DNA of 64,000 nucleotides from Carettochelys insculpta (lineage: Eukaryota; Chordata; Testudines; Carettochelyidae): the NCBI RefSeq assembly GCF_033958435.1, contig NC_134139.1, forward strand, positions 200,491,501 through 200,555,500, given 5' to 3'. The notes beneath the pieces were generated by a model, which had not been told where the DNA came from, did no database searches, and saw nothing but the letters and a program-made list of their open reading frames with translations. The position numbers were made by a program, and so were the translations under genes. Shown here piece by piece: positions 37,528 through 49,400 of this stretch; position 1 is the stretch's first letter; each line of letters begins with the position of its first letter.

Positions 37528-39289
37528 GTTTATAGAACTTCTTGAGAGGTCCTGAAAAGTTCTGAACCTTCTGGGTGGTCCTGAACCCTTCCCACTCCCA
37601 TGGGGCTGCTCAGTTGGATGAGCAACAGATTTTTCTCAGCTCACTCCCAGTTCCAAAAAATAAAATGGAAAAACTTTTGGAAGACAAAGTTAGAAAAAAT
37701 TGTTCTGGGTCCAATGAAACCTAGATGTTTTCATTTCATGCACTTAAAAAAAAATAAAAAAGAAAGAAAAAGAAAATTGAAGGAATTTTTGAAACTGAAA
37801 GTCATTTCCAACAGACAAATGGAAATCTTGTATGAAAAAAATCAGAACAAAGCCTTTCTGTGTTGGAGGATTTAGTGGGTTTCTTGAAATGATTTGACAC
37901 GATGGACACAAATGGGAAAAAATGCTTTCGTGCCACCAAATCCGCTTTTTTTTTCCTGAAAAAATGCTCGTAACCAAAAATAAATAATCACACTACTCTA
38001 CTTTGGAGAGGCACTGACTGTTCGCAGCTCCCCTTGGGGGTATGCTCATTCCCCGGCTGGACTGGACCCCTGCTTATTGACTTACTGGGAGAGCCCTGCA
38101 AACCCTCTGCTAGCCACTTTATATCCATGGAATCCACATCCATCCAACGTACTCAACATGCACGCTAGAGACAAACGGGATGAAATGATTTTTTCAGGCT
38201 CAGCATGCCAATGCTTTACGTGTGATACTTTCCATGACAAATTCTGGAGCTACACAGAGGATGGCAGAGCGGTGGGGACTGTAGCTAGAACCAAAACACA
38301 GCTCTGGTTCAGATCTAGATTCATGCTCAGTGCTTTGTACCACTCAACAGTTGAAATAGTCAGTCTTAAATACTAAGTAATACTCAACCAGCACAATCAG
38401 ACCAGAGATCATGCTGTCTGGATTTAGTCCAATGCAATTCAATTGACACAACCCACAAAGGCAGAATCACAAAGGCCTCAGCATCACATTTAACAACTCC
38501 ACTCTTGGCAGGTTTCACCGCACTGTAACAGCAGTGACCACAAATGGCTTGTCTATATGGGGAAAGTTTGTGTAACATTCTAGGAAATGCAGTTGTATGC
38601 CCTGCTCCTCTACCAGTTAACCACCAGATGGCAACAGCAATACATCTGATAGGCCATGAGACAAGTGCTGTGCCACTGTCCACCTCAGCCATTTGATCCC
38701 TGCTAGGGCCTGCAGCATATTAGTTCTATCACCAGTTCACACCTTTGTCAACCATACACTTTGTTACTGTAGTGCCCCCTGCACTGGGTTATGCCAAAAA
38801 TCACATGGAGAATTCAACAAGCGCCAACGTGTGCTCAGTCAGCAAAATTTCAGCTGATATTATGCCTGGGCTCCAAGCTCTGCACTATGCTGCAAATCCC
38901 AGTTCATATCCTGGCACCCATCAAAGTTGCTTTTGATTTGTTAGATCCTGGCTGGTTTGTACCCTGGCTATGGAGAGCGCAGAGATTTTGTTTGGGCTGT
39001 AGGTATTGGGAAGGGGCCCTTCCTGTCCGAATATCAGCACAGCCAAGATCACGGAGCAAAGGAATCCTTACCTACGAGAGCATCTTCGGACAGATATTTC
39101 TTTGATCCTGGCATTTGTTTCTCTTGTCAACTCAACAGAGTCTGACGATCTTCAGGGATGAGCATTTTCCCAGGCTTTTAGGAATAGGGATCACCCTGGG
39201 AGTACCTCTGGGCTTAGAAGAGGGTAAATATGGCTAGTCCTGATGGGCTGATTATGCCTCATGACCCTTACACCTAATGGCTGAGAGGC
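37528..39289. other. Unannotated spacer
   Basis: No gene could be recognised. A possible MITE edge (GGCTTGTCTATATGGGGAAAG) lies near 38547. Confidence 0.35.
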
Positions 39290-39405
39290 AGAACGCTGCC
39301 AGCAGGAGTGCTGAGTTTTGTCGACAAGCTGTCAACAAAACATATTTTGTGTGTGGACTTTCCGCCGGTTTTGTCAGCAAAACTCACTGGTGTAACCATA
39401 GCCTA
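39290..39405 (+). mobile_element. Truncated MITE of the TGTCAACAAAA type
   Basis: GTTTTGTCGACAAGCTGTCAA, TGTGTGTGGACTTTCCGCC and the end GTGTAACCATAGCCTAAG match the right part of the elements at 21480 and 50744. The left end is missing. Confidence 0.6.
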
Positions 39406-39819
39406 AGTGTTCATGTATCTTTTTATAACTGGAGATAGGAATGCTAGTTGTGTGTCTATATTTCAAATGTTAGCTCCTGGAGTAACACTGACACTATAGC
39501 TAACCAGCGTGCCTGGGAAAGATTATTGAGGTTAATTGGCCCATCAAGAAACATTCAATGCACACAGAAGCACGGGAAATGTTCAAATACATGGAATGAA
39601 CTTTCCTACAAACCTTCAGTCTGGAACATGGGCCATGATTTCTGCTTGTGAAGGCCTGTGTCATGTCTGAACAGGTGACATGTTCATGATAAATGAGTTT
39701 TCAGGTTCTTTCAACTTCACAGGATTCAAAACTGATCAATGGTTTTTACCAAATATATTATTCTTTGGGAACAGTTGCAGACATAGTTATCAACATTATC
39801 AAGCCCAGTTCTTGGTACA

Positions 39820-40880
39820 GTAAACTCTTTCATATCTGACCACCCACCCCCCCGGATTAGAAGATTGTCAGATACTCAAATTTTCTGGTTCACAAAGAGA
39901 TATACCTAGCAATAGTAACAGAGAGGGAGCCTTGCTAGTCTATATACTATCAAAACAAAAAAGCAGTCAAGTAGCACTTTAAAGACTAACAAAATAATTT
40001 ATTAAGTGAGTTTTCATGGGGCAGACCCACTTCTTCAGCCCATAGACATACCAGAACAGACTCAATATTTAAGGCACAGAGAACCAAAAACAGTAATCAA
40101 AGTTGACAAATCGGAAAAAAATTATCAAGGTGAGCAAATCAGAGAGCAGAGGGGCCGGGGGGGGAAGGTACGTGGCTTAATCTAATTCTTGACTCCCCCC
40201 ACCCACCCCTCTGCTCTCTGATTTGCTCACCTTGATAATTTTTTTCCGATTTGTCAACTTTGATTACTGTTTTTGGTTCTCTGTGCCTTAAATATTGAGT
40301 CTGTTCTGGTATGGCTATGGTCTGAAGAAGTGGGTCTGTCCCATGAAAGCTCAACTAATAAATTATTTTGTTAGTCTTTAAAGTGCTACTTGACTGCTTT
40401 TTTGTTTTGATATCTAGCAATGTGTAACACTGAAGAAAAATTTTTAGATATTAAACAAAACAAAAATGTATGCAGAGTACTTTATTTACCAGCAATAGTA
40501 GTATTGTACCATATAAACTTATACTGCATTTGCTGTGGGTATTTGTATTTACTTTCACTATCTTGGTGGTCACTCAATAACGAGTAGGACGTCTTCATGT
40601 TACCCTCCTATTTGTGAGTCTGGTGACGGCTGATCAGCTCAAAGTACTTCTGGAAAACATAACTAAAGTTTACATATGGTTAAAATGCCAGTTGAGAGTT
40701 CCTGATAATATGAAAGAATTTACTGTAAATAAAAAAGGACAATAAAGATGCACCATTAGCATTTGTGGGGGAAAAAATAAAGCAGTCACTGGTTTGCTGG
40801 GGAAGATTTTTGTTTGTGAAAAAGCCATGTTTCCTAATGGAAAGAAACTTTAACGGGAAACATTTCAGGCCACTCTAAGT
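39820..40880 (+). mobile_element. Possible mariner-like element host of a retroposon
   Basis: The phrase ACAGTAAACTCTTTCATATC, followed by GGATTAGAAGATTGTCAGAT, resembles the terminus of a Tigger/mariner-like repeat. It breaks at the retroposon inserted at 39914 and seems to resume with GTGTAACACTGAAGAAAAAT. The right end was not found, so the extent is provisional. Confidence 0.35.
39914..40413 (+). mobile_element. Long foldback short-retroposon copy, A-type
   Basis: The head AGTAACAGAGAGGGAGCCTT lies at the left end here, so this copy has the opposite orientation to those at 2795 and 27720. The left arm continues to AAATCAGAGAGCAGAGGGG near 40153. After an asymmetric loop with a G8 run, the right arm repeats it inverted and stops at TTTTTGTTTTGATAT, without the head. 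CTAGCAAT lies on both sides (39906-39913 and 40414-40421). Each arm is about 200 bp. Confidence 0.75.
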
Positions 40881-42803
40881 AAGGTTTTGTAAGGCTGATA
40901 CAATCTAGGGTTTCAATGTCATTTTCTTGGTCCTGGGAGATCAATTCCTGTCGTGCCAAAGCATTTTGCACCATTGTTTTCTGGGGAAGTTGCATTTATT
41001 TCCACCAATATGCCTGCTCTGTGCCCTTTGCTAACATAGAGCTGGCTTTTAGTTCATGTAGCAGAAGCACACGGCATTAGCTCCTGAAGTCACAGGTTCA
41101 ATCCCACCTGGCAAGAGACTGGTTTTATGCACCTAAGCTGGGTATCGCCTCACTTTCGCTGGTAAAGCGCTTATCCCAGACAAGCAAAACAGCTGCATTG
41201 TTAGAAAGGGTTATTTGCACTGTGAGTATCCTACATAAATCTACAAGCCTTTGATAGACCATGTGACCTTTTGGCAGTCTGAGATACAGACCCAATTTCC
41301 CTCACTCTTGATTTCATGGAGGTCCTGCACAAGTGCAGGAATCTGCCCTCATATGGTATGGCCACACTGCAGTCAGGTCTGCCTGCAGCATCTATAGATA
41401 TAGCTGGCTTTGGTCTCACTAGCTGAGTAACAGTAGCAGTGTTAGCAGCAGTTCAGGCACAGGGTGCCAGGTGGGTTTGCACAGCCCATACTGCTGGAGC
41501 TTCCCTGCTCTTGGTACCCATAGCAAGATCCAAGCTATCTCAGGTGCCTCTCCATATGCTGCAGCCGCAGCTCTGCTGTGTGAGTCTACCACCAGGACTA
41601 ACAGGTTGCTCCTTAATCTTAAGCCTCCACCACTTCCCCTGGGGGGAGAGTGCAATGAACAAAGTACAGCTTTCAAAATGAGAATTCCTGAGGGGGTTTC
41701 ATTTTGCCTCACCACGTTTTTATAGGGTAAACAAACCCCACCAGAGGCGAGCGACTTCTGGCCCAGTCCTTTACACACAGGCTTCAGAATTGGATGATGA
41801 GACATTTGTGTACTCAGCATGCTAGCCCTGTAATGTTTGTCTACCACTTAGTCATCCGCCACACCACATACAAGATATCTAGCATCTTATCTGCCCCTAT
41901 GCATGACACTGTCAGCCATTACCACTACCAAAGCTAAGATGTACACCAGGAACCAGCAAGCACCTCTTTCAAGACTCTGGGGTAGGCTACCTAATATGGA
42001 CTAGGGAATTATGGGGACACAAAGCAAATTCTTACTCTGCTGGTGGCTACCTCTATTTCTAGCCTGTGCACATGGATGCCAAGTTTGTGTGATTTTGGTG
42101 GTTCCCAGAATGGGTTCCAGGAAAGCCATCCCATCCATAGGGTCAGTGAGGGTCCTGGCACTTTAAAAGCGAGCGACTGAACACCAGCCCACCCCACTCT
42201 GCTGGGCTCTACTCCTCACCAGGTCCTAAGCTGGAAAGAGGTGGGGTCGGGGAGGGGTGGAGAAGAAGAGGTGGGGCAGGTGCAGAGACGGGAGAGGAGA
42301 CTTACTGCTGTTTACACCCGGCCCCCAATAACCCATAGGCCACCCTGGACCCAGCAGCCCCCTGAAGTGCTGGGCCACGTGCATATCCCCCTGAAGTCCA
42401 TCTGCCCAATGAATGGGAAGGACTCAGAAAATATAAGCCCAAACATTGGTGGAGCCGGACCCATGTTCCTGAACATTGGTGGATCACAGGCCTATATAAC
42501 TCGGCACCTATGCAGGGGAGAGAGAACAGCATTTCTACGTGGATGCTTTATGTCCCGCACAGGTGGGCAATATGAAGAGCAGGTGAGGCCTTCACACCGC
42601 TTCTACCACACCAGCCAATGTGGATGAGCCATCATGTCAGGGCAAGTAATCAGCACCAGAAAAAGAACCAGCATGTCTTGCTTTCCTATGGGAGCCGGAG
42701 TAAGCGCAGCTGGGATCAAATTGTGGTTACCAGCATCACAGATCAGTCCATGCTCCTGGCTCATGAAGCTGGGTGCTTCCATGCACTCAAGCTGGATTCA
42801 AGT
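40881..42803. other. Spacer with a tRNA-like SINE head
   Basis: 41046-41110 reads TTTTAGTTCATGTAGCAGAAG (A-box-like) and CACAGGTTCAATCCCACCTG (B-box-like), a tRNA-derived SINE relic. Nothing else is recognisable; the open frames here lack family features. Confidence 0.45.
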
Positions 42804-42890
42804 ATCAGAGAGGTAGCCGTGTTAGTCGGTATCTTCAATAACAACAGGAAGTCCTGTGGCACCTTATAGACTAACTTGTCGTTTTTCAAG
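42804..42890 (+). mobile_element. Short retroposon, head plus partial arm
   Basis: TATCAGAGAGGTAGCCGTGT, TAGTCGGTATCTTC and AACAGGAAGTCCTGTGGCAC follow the head and arm of the family, without a foldback partner. The copy stops shortly after TTATAGACTAAC. Confidence 0.65.
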
Positions 42891-43280
42891 TTGGATTGTA
42901 AGATTACAGCTTAGCTCTTGAAAATCAGCAGCATTTAGAACTATGGTGTTCCTGAAGCCAGCAGCCAAACCCAGCCTTACAGCATCATCAACTAGCATAC
43001 GCAAAACTGCTCACTGGGTGAAGCACACGGAATTATCTGTTGCAAATAAATTATCTGATGAACTTTCCCCAGTTTTCTACTTACAAATGGTTCAAAGACT
43101 GATGCCAATTTATTTTCCATAAGTATTTGCCAGATAGGTGGGATGGTCAGCTAAGAGATAGTCCCTGAATGGCTCGCTTTGATGTGGTGCGTGATTGTGT
43201 CCCTGAGAGTTGCATGTTATTGCTTCTGCTCCTTGACTAGATGACTGGAAATTTATCAGCAGGAGAACAAGGAGTAAATA
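42891..43280. other. Unannotated spacer
   Basis: Nothing recognisable. Confidence 0.4.
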
Positions 43281-43843
43281 CATTCATCCCTTGCTATCCG
43301 AGCACATTTGGTTCCCAACTTTTTGCTTGTAGGCAAAAATGTGTAAGAGGGACACTAAATTCCCATTAAAATACATGTAAAAATCTCTGATTCCTAAGGG
43401 CTCCTAACTCAGGGAAGGAGTGGCAACATGTGGCACTGCTTTTGAAAGGTGAGTGAACCTTGGGTTTGGCGGTGGGGTTGGGGAGGGTTAAAGGCTGGGA
43501 GCAGTTTGGGGACATGAGTGGGAGGAAGAGTTAAAACCTGGTGGCGGGTTGGGTGCAGGTTGGGTCCATGGGGTGGATGGGGGGAGCGGGTTAAGGCTGC
43601 CACGGATTGGGGCTGTGGGGCTGGAAGGCTGCTGCAGGTTGGGGCTGCAGGGCCAGCGGGGGGGTCAGACTACAGGGGGTTGGAGCCACACCCAACAGGG
43701 TTAGGCTCGTATTAGCGGAGGGGAGTTCTCCTGGAGTTCTGGTTCTAGGGGAGTTCTAGATCTCATGAACTAAGGTAAGTATATGTGTCCCTCTTATAAG
43801 CGAAGACTCGTAAGTAAAGTACTCGTTTAACAAGGGATGAGTG
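43281..43843 (+). mobile_element. TA-flanked TIR element with internal minisatellite
   Basis: The left end CATTCATCCCTTGCTATCCG and the reverse-complemented right end CACTCATCCCTTGTTAAACG are inverted repeats. TA lies on both sides (43279-43280 and 43844-43845), as in Tc1/mariner-type elements. The centre (43440-43690) is a G-rich degenerate repeat of GGTTGGGGCTGCAGG-like units. No ORF of transposase type is present. Strand is arbitrary. Confidence 0.65.
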
Positions 43844-43871
43844 TAATACCAAAGAGTGCACTGAACATAAT

Positions 43872-44310
43872 GGCTGGGTCTACACATTCCCCTTCATTTC
43901 AAAAGGGGCATGTTAATGAGCAGGTTCAAAAGATGCTAATGAGGTGCTGCAATGAATATGCAGCACCTCATTAGCATAATGGCAGCTGCAGAGATTCAAA
44001 AGTGCAGCTTTTCGAATTGCGCACAGCCTGTGGAGATGAGATCTTCCGAAAAGACCCCCCCTAGTTTTCGAAAGCCCTTCTTCCAATCACCAGATAGGAA
44101 GAAGGGCTTTCAAAAACTGGGAGGGGGCCCTTTCGGAAGGTCCCATCTCCACAGGCGGCATGCAATTCAAAAAGCCGCACTTTCGAATCTCTGCAGCTGC
44201 CATTATGCTAATGAGGCACTGCATATTCATTGCAGAGCCTCATGAGCATCTTTCGAACCCACTCATTAACATGCCCCTTTCAAAAGGAAAGGGCACGTGT
44301 AGACATAGGG
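43872..44310 (+). mobile_element. Full-length hairpin MITE
   Basis: The two halves are near-complete reverse complements: GGCTGGGTCTACACATTCCC and TTTCAAAAGGGGCATGTTAA on the left, TTAACATGCCCCTTTCAAAA and CGTGTAGACATAGGG on the right. AAT lies at both borders (43869-43871 and 44311-44313), a candidate 3-bp duplication. The inner AATATGCAGCACCTCATTAG words resemble those in the elements at 30151 and 30715. Confidence 0.7.
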
Positions 44311-44313
44311 AAT

Positions 44314-45400
44314 AAGTGTGTACACAAATGTCCTTGCTCATATGCAAATGTCTTCATCTCAACAGTAGCCAGTCTTGAAACATCAGTGCAAGGGCCAGGG
44401 GTGGGGGGAGTGCATGTGAATTTTTGCAAAAGTGTTCCTTTGAGTTTAATAGGCCTTGATATTTGTCATAGAATTCTAAATAATGGCTTTTTAAAAAAGC
44501 CCACCACATAAGGGTTGTCTCATTAAACGCCATTGTCTTTTTAAGTTATTTTTGTATAACCTATTGGCTCATTTCCATTAAATACTATGAACTTTTCCAC
44601 CTGCAGAGCACAAAGCAGGTCAGTATCATTATTCTCATTTTACAGATAGGGAAACTGAGGTACAGGCCACTGGGCAACATTGTTTCCTCCAATCTTATGT
44701 CAACAACTTAACCATCAATTCATAGCCTTGCAGTGGTTATGATCGGCCTCTATCATGGATCTGTGTCCACTGATCACAGGCATTGGCAGTCCCTTAGAAA
44801 AGTCCTCAGGGACAGCATCTGCCAAGATTTCCATATATTTTAAGGCTAAGAGGACCACTACGATTATCTTATCTGACTAACTGCATAATATAGGCCAGAG
44901 AATTTCGCTCAGTAAATCCTGCATCAAGTCCCGACCCTGAGGTCAAACTAAGATGTGTTTTACAGAAAGATGCTCAAACTTGGGATCTTAAATATGTGAG
45001 ATGACGAAGAATCCATCTACTCCAAGGCAATCTGAGCACATGGTTAATTTCCTCACTGGCGCATGTTTGCACATGCTCTGTAATGTGAGCAAGGTCCTCC
45101 AGCTGCATCACAGCAGTAAGCAGAATAGGCTGGCTACTTGTGTTGCCTTTTCCTGTGACCCTGCTTAGCATGTATGCAGCTGTCATCATCCTCCCCAGAC
45201 CTTCCAGGTCTTGCACAGGCAAAGGGGGAATTCTTAGTGGCAGTAGATGTCCAGAGAAAATGATGGGGCTGGCAATCCGATATTCCCCTTTCCTAAGGTT
45301 GTTTTGGGTCCCTGCCCTTCACCTCACAAAGTCATTGATCATCTCCCAGCTATAATCAGTCACTGAACTACAACAACTGGGGGCCTTCCCTAGTGTGCGC
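44314..45400. other. Spacer with CR1/MIR remnants
   Basis: 44630-44670 (TCATTTTACAGATAGGGAAAC) is a MIR/CORE-type piece. 44810-44935 (AGGACCACTACGATTATCTT, ATATAGGCCAGAGAATTTCG) resembles antisense CR1. No gene is visible. Confidence 0.4.
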
Positions 45401-46262
45401 ATACACCCCCGCCTCCATTCAACCCCCACCACTGCCCTCCTTCACCAAACACACACACAAGCTCCTCCACACACCATACCCTGCACACAACCCCCACTAC
45501 AGTCCTCCTTCACCACTTACAACCTCCACCACACTTTCCACACAACCACTGCAACAGGCCTCCTTTGCCACATGTACACACGCAACCTCCACCATACACA
45601 CCCCCTTTCGTGCAACCTCCACCACAGCCCCCATTGTCCCCACACACAATCTCTACCACACACCATCCCCTCCACACAACCTTCTCCACAGTCCTTCTTC
45701 ACCACACACACACATCACAACCTCCATCTCACACACACCATCAATGTGACTTCCACTACAATCTCCTTTATCCACACAACTCCTCCATTCAACTTTCATC
45801 ACAGTCCTCCTCTACCACACACACACTCTACCTGCAAACTCCAGCACAGCCCTCCTCTGCCACACCCCCTCCTGCATTTAACCTCCACCACACACACGCC
45901 TACCCACATCACAGCCCTGCACCAGCACACACCCTAAACCACAACTTCCTTCCACCACACTCCTGCCATTCAACGTCCACCATAAACCTCCTTCGCCAGA
46001 CACACACACACAACCTCCACCATAGTTGTCCTTTGCCACACACACTCCCAGCTCCATCACAGTCCTCCTTCACCACACACATACTCGTCATGCAACCTCC
46101 ACCACAGGCCTCTTCTGGCCCCTCAACACCCTCCATGCACCTTGGACTGCACACAATCCCACCTATACCACAGTCCTCCACCACACACACACCCTCCACC
46201 ACAACTTCCTTCCACACACACATACCCCCTATACTCAACCTACACCACCGCCATCCTAGGTC
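45401..46262. repeat. CA-rich degenerate minisatellite
   Basis: Units like CAACCTCCACCACAGTCCTC and TTCACCACACACACAC recur for about 860 bp at irregular spacing (about 30-65 bp). The + strand is nearly devoid of G, so stops are rare and a 292-codon open frame runs through it. That frame is only the repeat translated (Thr/His/Pro/Ser) and should not be called a gene. Confidence 0.75.
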
Positions 46263-46582
46263 GCACACAGAGACACAACCTGCTCCCCACTGCATCAGGT
46301 CACTGGCCCTTACCCACTGCCCCCTTGTAATCATTGGCTGGATGCTTCTCTCTCCTTCCTTTTGCCTGAACTTTCTACAGCTGAGTCCCATCTGTAGAGA
46401 GGCTACCCCTGCATCTATGCTCCTTGGGGCAAGTTATGTTTGATCACAAAGCAGCAGCCACTCAAAGAGGGTGAGGCTAGAAACCAACAGCCCCTCCCTG
46501 AACACCGGTGTGCTGTTATAAGAAGATGCTGCAGAATAAAAGCCCGTCTGCACCTCTCCTTCTACCCTCCTGCATGGCATTC

Positions 46583-46880
46583 TGAGGCTTGGTCTACACT
46601 AGGGAGTTAAGTCAATTGCAGACATGCAATTCTAACTATGGCAATTGTGTAGCTAGAAGCGACTTATTTGTAGTTGACTTATCTGGCCATCCTCACAGAG
46701 GTCAACAGGACAGTTTCTCTCATCGACTTTCCTTACTTCTTATGGTATTGAGGAGTACAGGGGTTGACTGCTGACCCCACATATTTCAATTTTGCACTTC
46801 TCTACCATGTACATGAAATTGAACTCCAGAACATTGACCCTAATTGGGTCGATCTTCTTGATAGTGTAGACACACCCTCA
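46583..46880 (+). mobile_element. GTCTACAC MITE
   Basis: The ends TGAGGCTTGGTCTACACTAG and (reverse complement) TGAGGGTGTGTCTACACTAT are inverted repeats. The body has GAAGTCGACTT-like words typical of a common turtle MITE. The target duplication was not identified. Strand is arbitrary. Confidence 0.65.
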
Positions 46881-47690
46881 TACAATTTGGATCCCTATTC
46901 TTGTACCCTGCTGCTACTCCTGCAATGAGGGCAGGTGATGCAGCTAAAATGGGATACTGGTAGCCTGCCTATTTTCCAGCAGATATTTTAAAGGGGATCT
47001 GCTTTGACTGGTCTCCCGCTATTTCTCTTTCCCTCCACTCACAGGCTTTGAAGGCTGCAAGCACTAGCCAGTCCCCATAGAGAGCCTAATGGACAGATTA
47101 AATAGGACAAAGTGCTTCTGCCTCCCACCCATGGCAGATGGCATTACTCGTCTGACACCTCGTTTCTTTGACGAAGGTTGTAATGAGAACAGGAAGAGCG
47201 ACTTGGTCATCATTCCATCACCACAACAGCTGTGCTCTGAATACCATGACTGGAATCCTTCTGAGAATTAAATGATATTGTGGTTGAAAAGGCACAGGTT
47301 TGGCAAAATGGTTCCATTTTGTGGTGAATTTTCTTTTGTTTTCTCTAATAATTGTCTTAGCATGGGTGCAAGGTATCAAATTAAGTCCTGGCGTACATTT
47401 GCAACCCTCGTGAATATGACAAATTAGGTGACTGTTTTCAGCCTTATCTATTTCATATTCGCCTCCATGAAACACCAAGTGCTAGATATGCCCGGGTGTG
47501 GTGAATGAATGACTCGTGCATCTCTAAAATAAGCTCATGCCTGACTGGAAACAGGTCAGCATTTATTCAGATGCAGCACAGTGAAAGTTACATCCGTGCC
47601 TCTGCCCTATCACCTGAAATGGACACCAAGCAGCCCTCTGATGGCTACAGGTGTCCTGGGTAGAACTGAAGAGAGAGCTGTTGGAGACAA
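46881..47690. other. Unannotated spacer
   Basis: No gene or nameable repeat. Confidence 0.4.
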
Positions 47691-48540
47691 ATTCAGATTT
47701 TGGTTTTTAAGTAAATTTCCGTTTAACATTTAACACAAATCTTGGCAAAAAGGAGGGGGCTCCATGTTAATCTCACGCCCAAGATGGAATCCTTTCTGGA
47801 GTCCATTTTTTAAGCTGCATTCTAGATGCTGAGTCATCTCCCCCTCAAAAGAGTGTGGAACTAAATGCGGGAAGGATTGGATGTCATGACTGAAATCTGC
47901 CCGGAGACTAGAGATTATAAAAGGGGGTGGAGTATTCTCCTCAAAGATCTCGCTCTCTGATGCCCTTGTCAACCAGACAAGCAGGAGACTCAAAGGAGGC
48001 CTCTGGTGGCTAGGGCAACATACTCATGTAGCTGAGAGACTTTGTAGGCCAGATCTGTCTGGTAGCTAGGGTAATCAGTACTGTGAGACTTTTTAGGCCA
48101 TTGTAGACCTTGGTAGCTAGGGTTATCAGCAACACAGTGTTGAGGCTTCATAGGTCAGTGTATCCTCCTTGGTTTAAGTTAATATCACAGGAGAGTCAGC
48201 TGAGCATACACGCACACATTTCAACATTCTCTTCTAGGCATTTCTTCATGCAGGACAAGTCAAGAAAGGAAGAACAGAAGAAAGAAGTAGGAGTGGGTTC
48301 CATCTGGCCTGAAAGCCTGAGTGAAGCGTTCCTGATCAGCATCCCTGTCCTCTGCCTTCTTCTCTGCAGAGACCGAACTTACCTGGGTGATTCCACCATA
48401 CTCCAGGACTGCAGTAGGGAGTGGGCAGGAGGGGAAGGGAACCATACTCACCTGTACATAGTTATTATAAAAGTGACAACTGGAGTTTTATGGATTACCA
48501 TTTTGTTTGTTGAATAAAACCTTTGTTGTTTATTCATCTT
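47690..48540 (+). mobile_element. LTR-like region with a three-unit tandem
   Basis: 48000-48150 carries three diverged units of about 55 bp built on GGTAGCTAGGGTAATCAGTA and GAGACTTTTTAGGCCA. Downstream is a polyadenylation-like TGAATAAAACCTTTGTTG near 48512. This layout is reminiscent of a retroelement LTR, but I cannot define TG...CA ends or a duplication. No coding region accompanies it. Confidence 0.35.
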
Positions 48541-48824
48541 TAAGTGGTGGGGCAGCCAATGCGCAGTGATAGACGCAGTAAGGGCACCCGAATCTGTATT
48601 TAAAGACAGGTTCATGCGATCCTGCTAACTGTTTTGGAGCAACAGAGCTGGGTGTCAAATGGGGCCTAGTCTGGTGTGACTGAAGGGGGCTGAGAAATGC
48701 AAGCAGGTGAGTAGACACCAGACAAATTCAGGCCTTTCTGCAGGTAAAGCTGGTCTCTAAGATGTTCAGTGAAGAAGTCTTTCCTACAACTCTGCCAGCT
48801 GTGCTACTTATCATGAACTAAACC

Positions 48825-49400
48825 GGTAGACTGGAGCTGGAAGGCCCCATATCCCTGGGTTGTGAGTTCAATCCTTGTGAAGGTGTGATGGAGTGGGGGA
48901 TACCTGTGTGTATGTGAGTGGCTCACAGAGGGTGTGGGGCTCCTGCTGAGGGTAACCTTGATGACCAGGTAACACCTTTGTACTGCAGACAAAGGAGGAG
49001 GTGGAGCCTGAGGGGTTTGAATTGGAACTGGGAGTTGGGAAGCAGTTAGTCTGGGCTGAGGGAGAGCGAGACAAAGGAGGGGGCCAGGCCCCAGCTCTGG
49101 GGTCCCCTTGGGGCCTCCTCTCCTCAACATGGATGGGACTGGCTGTCTCTGCCTGCTGTAGTGACTCCTCTGTACGATGCTGTCTCCTGTCGGCTAATAA
49201 ACCCGCTGTTCTCCTGCTGAGTGAGAGACTCTCCTGCCTGAGGACAGGGTGCAGAGCTTGGGGGACCCCAGAACCCCATCACAGAAGGCCATTTAGGGAG
49301 TGGGGAAAATAGATGTTAGGGATGGTGGTCAGTCCTCCCAAGAGGGCAGGAGACTGGACTAGATGACCTCCTGAGGTCCTGTCCAGTTCTAGGAGATGTG
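48825..49400 (+). mobile_element. tRNA-derived SINE split by a solo LTR
   Basis: The 5' part (CCCTGGGTTGTGAGTTCAAT, B-box region) stops at 48883. The 3' part (AGGCCATTTAGGGAGTGGGG...GACTAGATGACCTCCTGAGG, CCTGTCCAGTTCTAGGAG) resumes at 49284. With the LTR and one GAAGG copy removed, it reads as one turtle-type SINE. Confidence 0.75.
48884..49283 (+). mobile_element. Solo LTR of an endogenous retroelement
   Basis: A 400-bp element that starts TGTGATGG and ends CCATCACA, perfect 8-bp inverted termini. GAAGG flanks both sides (48879-48883 and 49284-49288), a 5-bp duplication typical of LTR integration. An AATAAA polyadenylation signal at 49196-49201 sets the orientation as plus. No internal genes are present, so it is the product of LTR-LTR recombination. 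Confidence 0.8.

Noticed and set aside
41046..41110. Functional tRNA gene
   Set aside because: A- and B-box-like words are present, but no complete cloverleaf can be folded. It fits a SINE head.
45401..46262. CRISPR-like array of repeats
   Set aside because: The units are irregular in length and diverged, without unique equal spacers, and the genome is a vertebrate.
45565..46443. 292-codon open frame
   Set aside because: It is the CA-rich minisatellite translated. Overlapping open frames exist in other phases and on the other strand, as expected from base composition.
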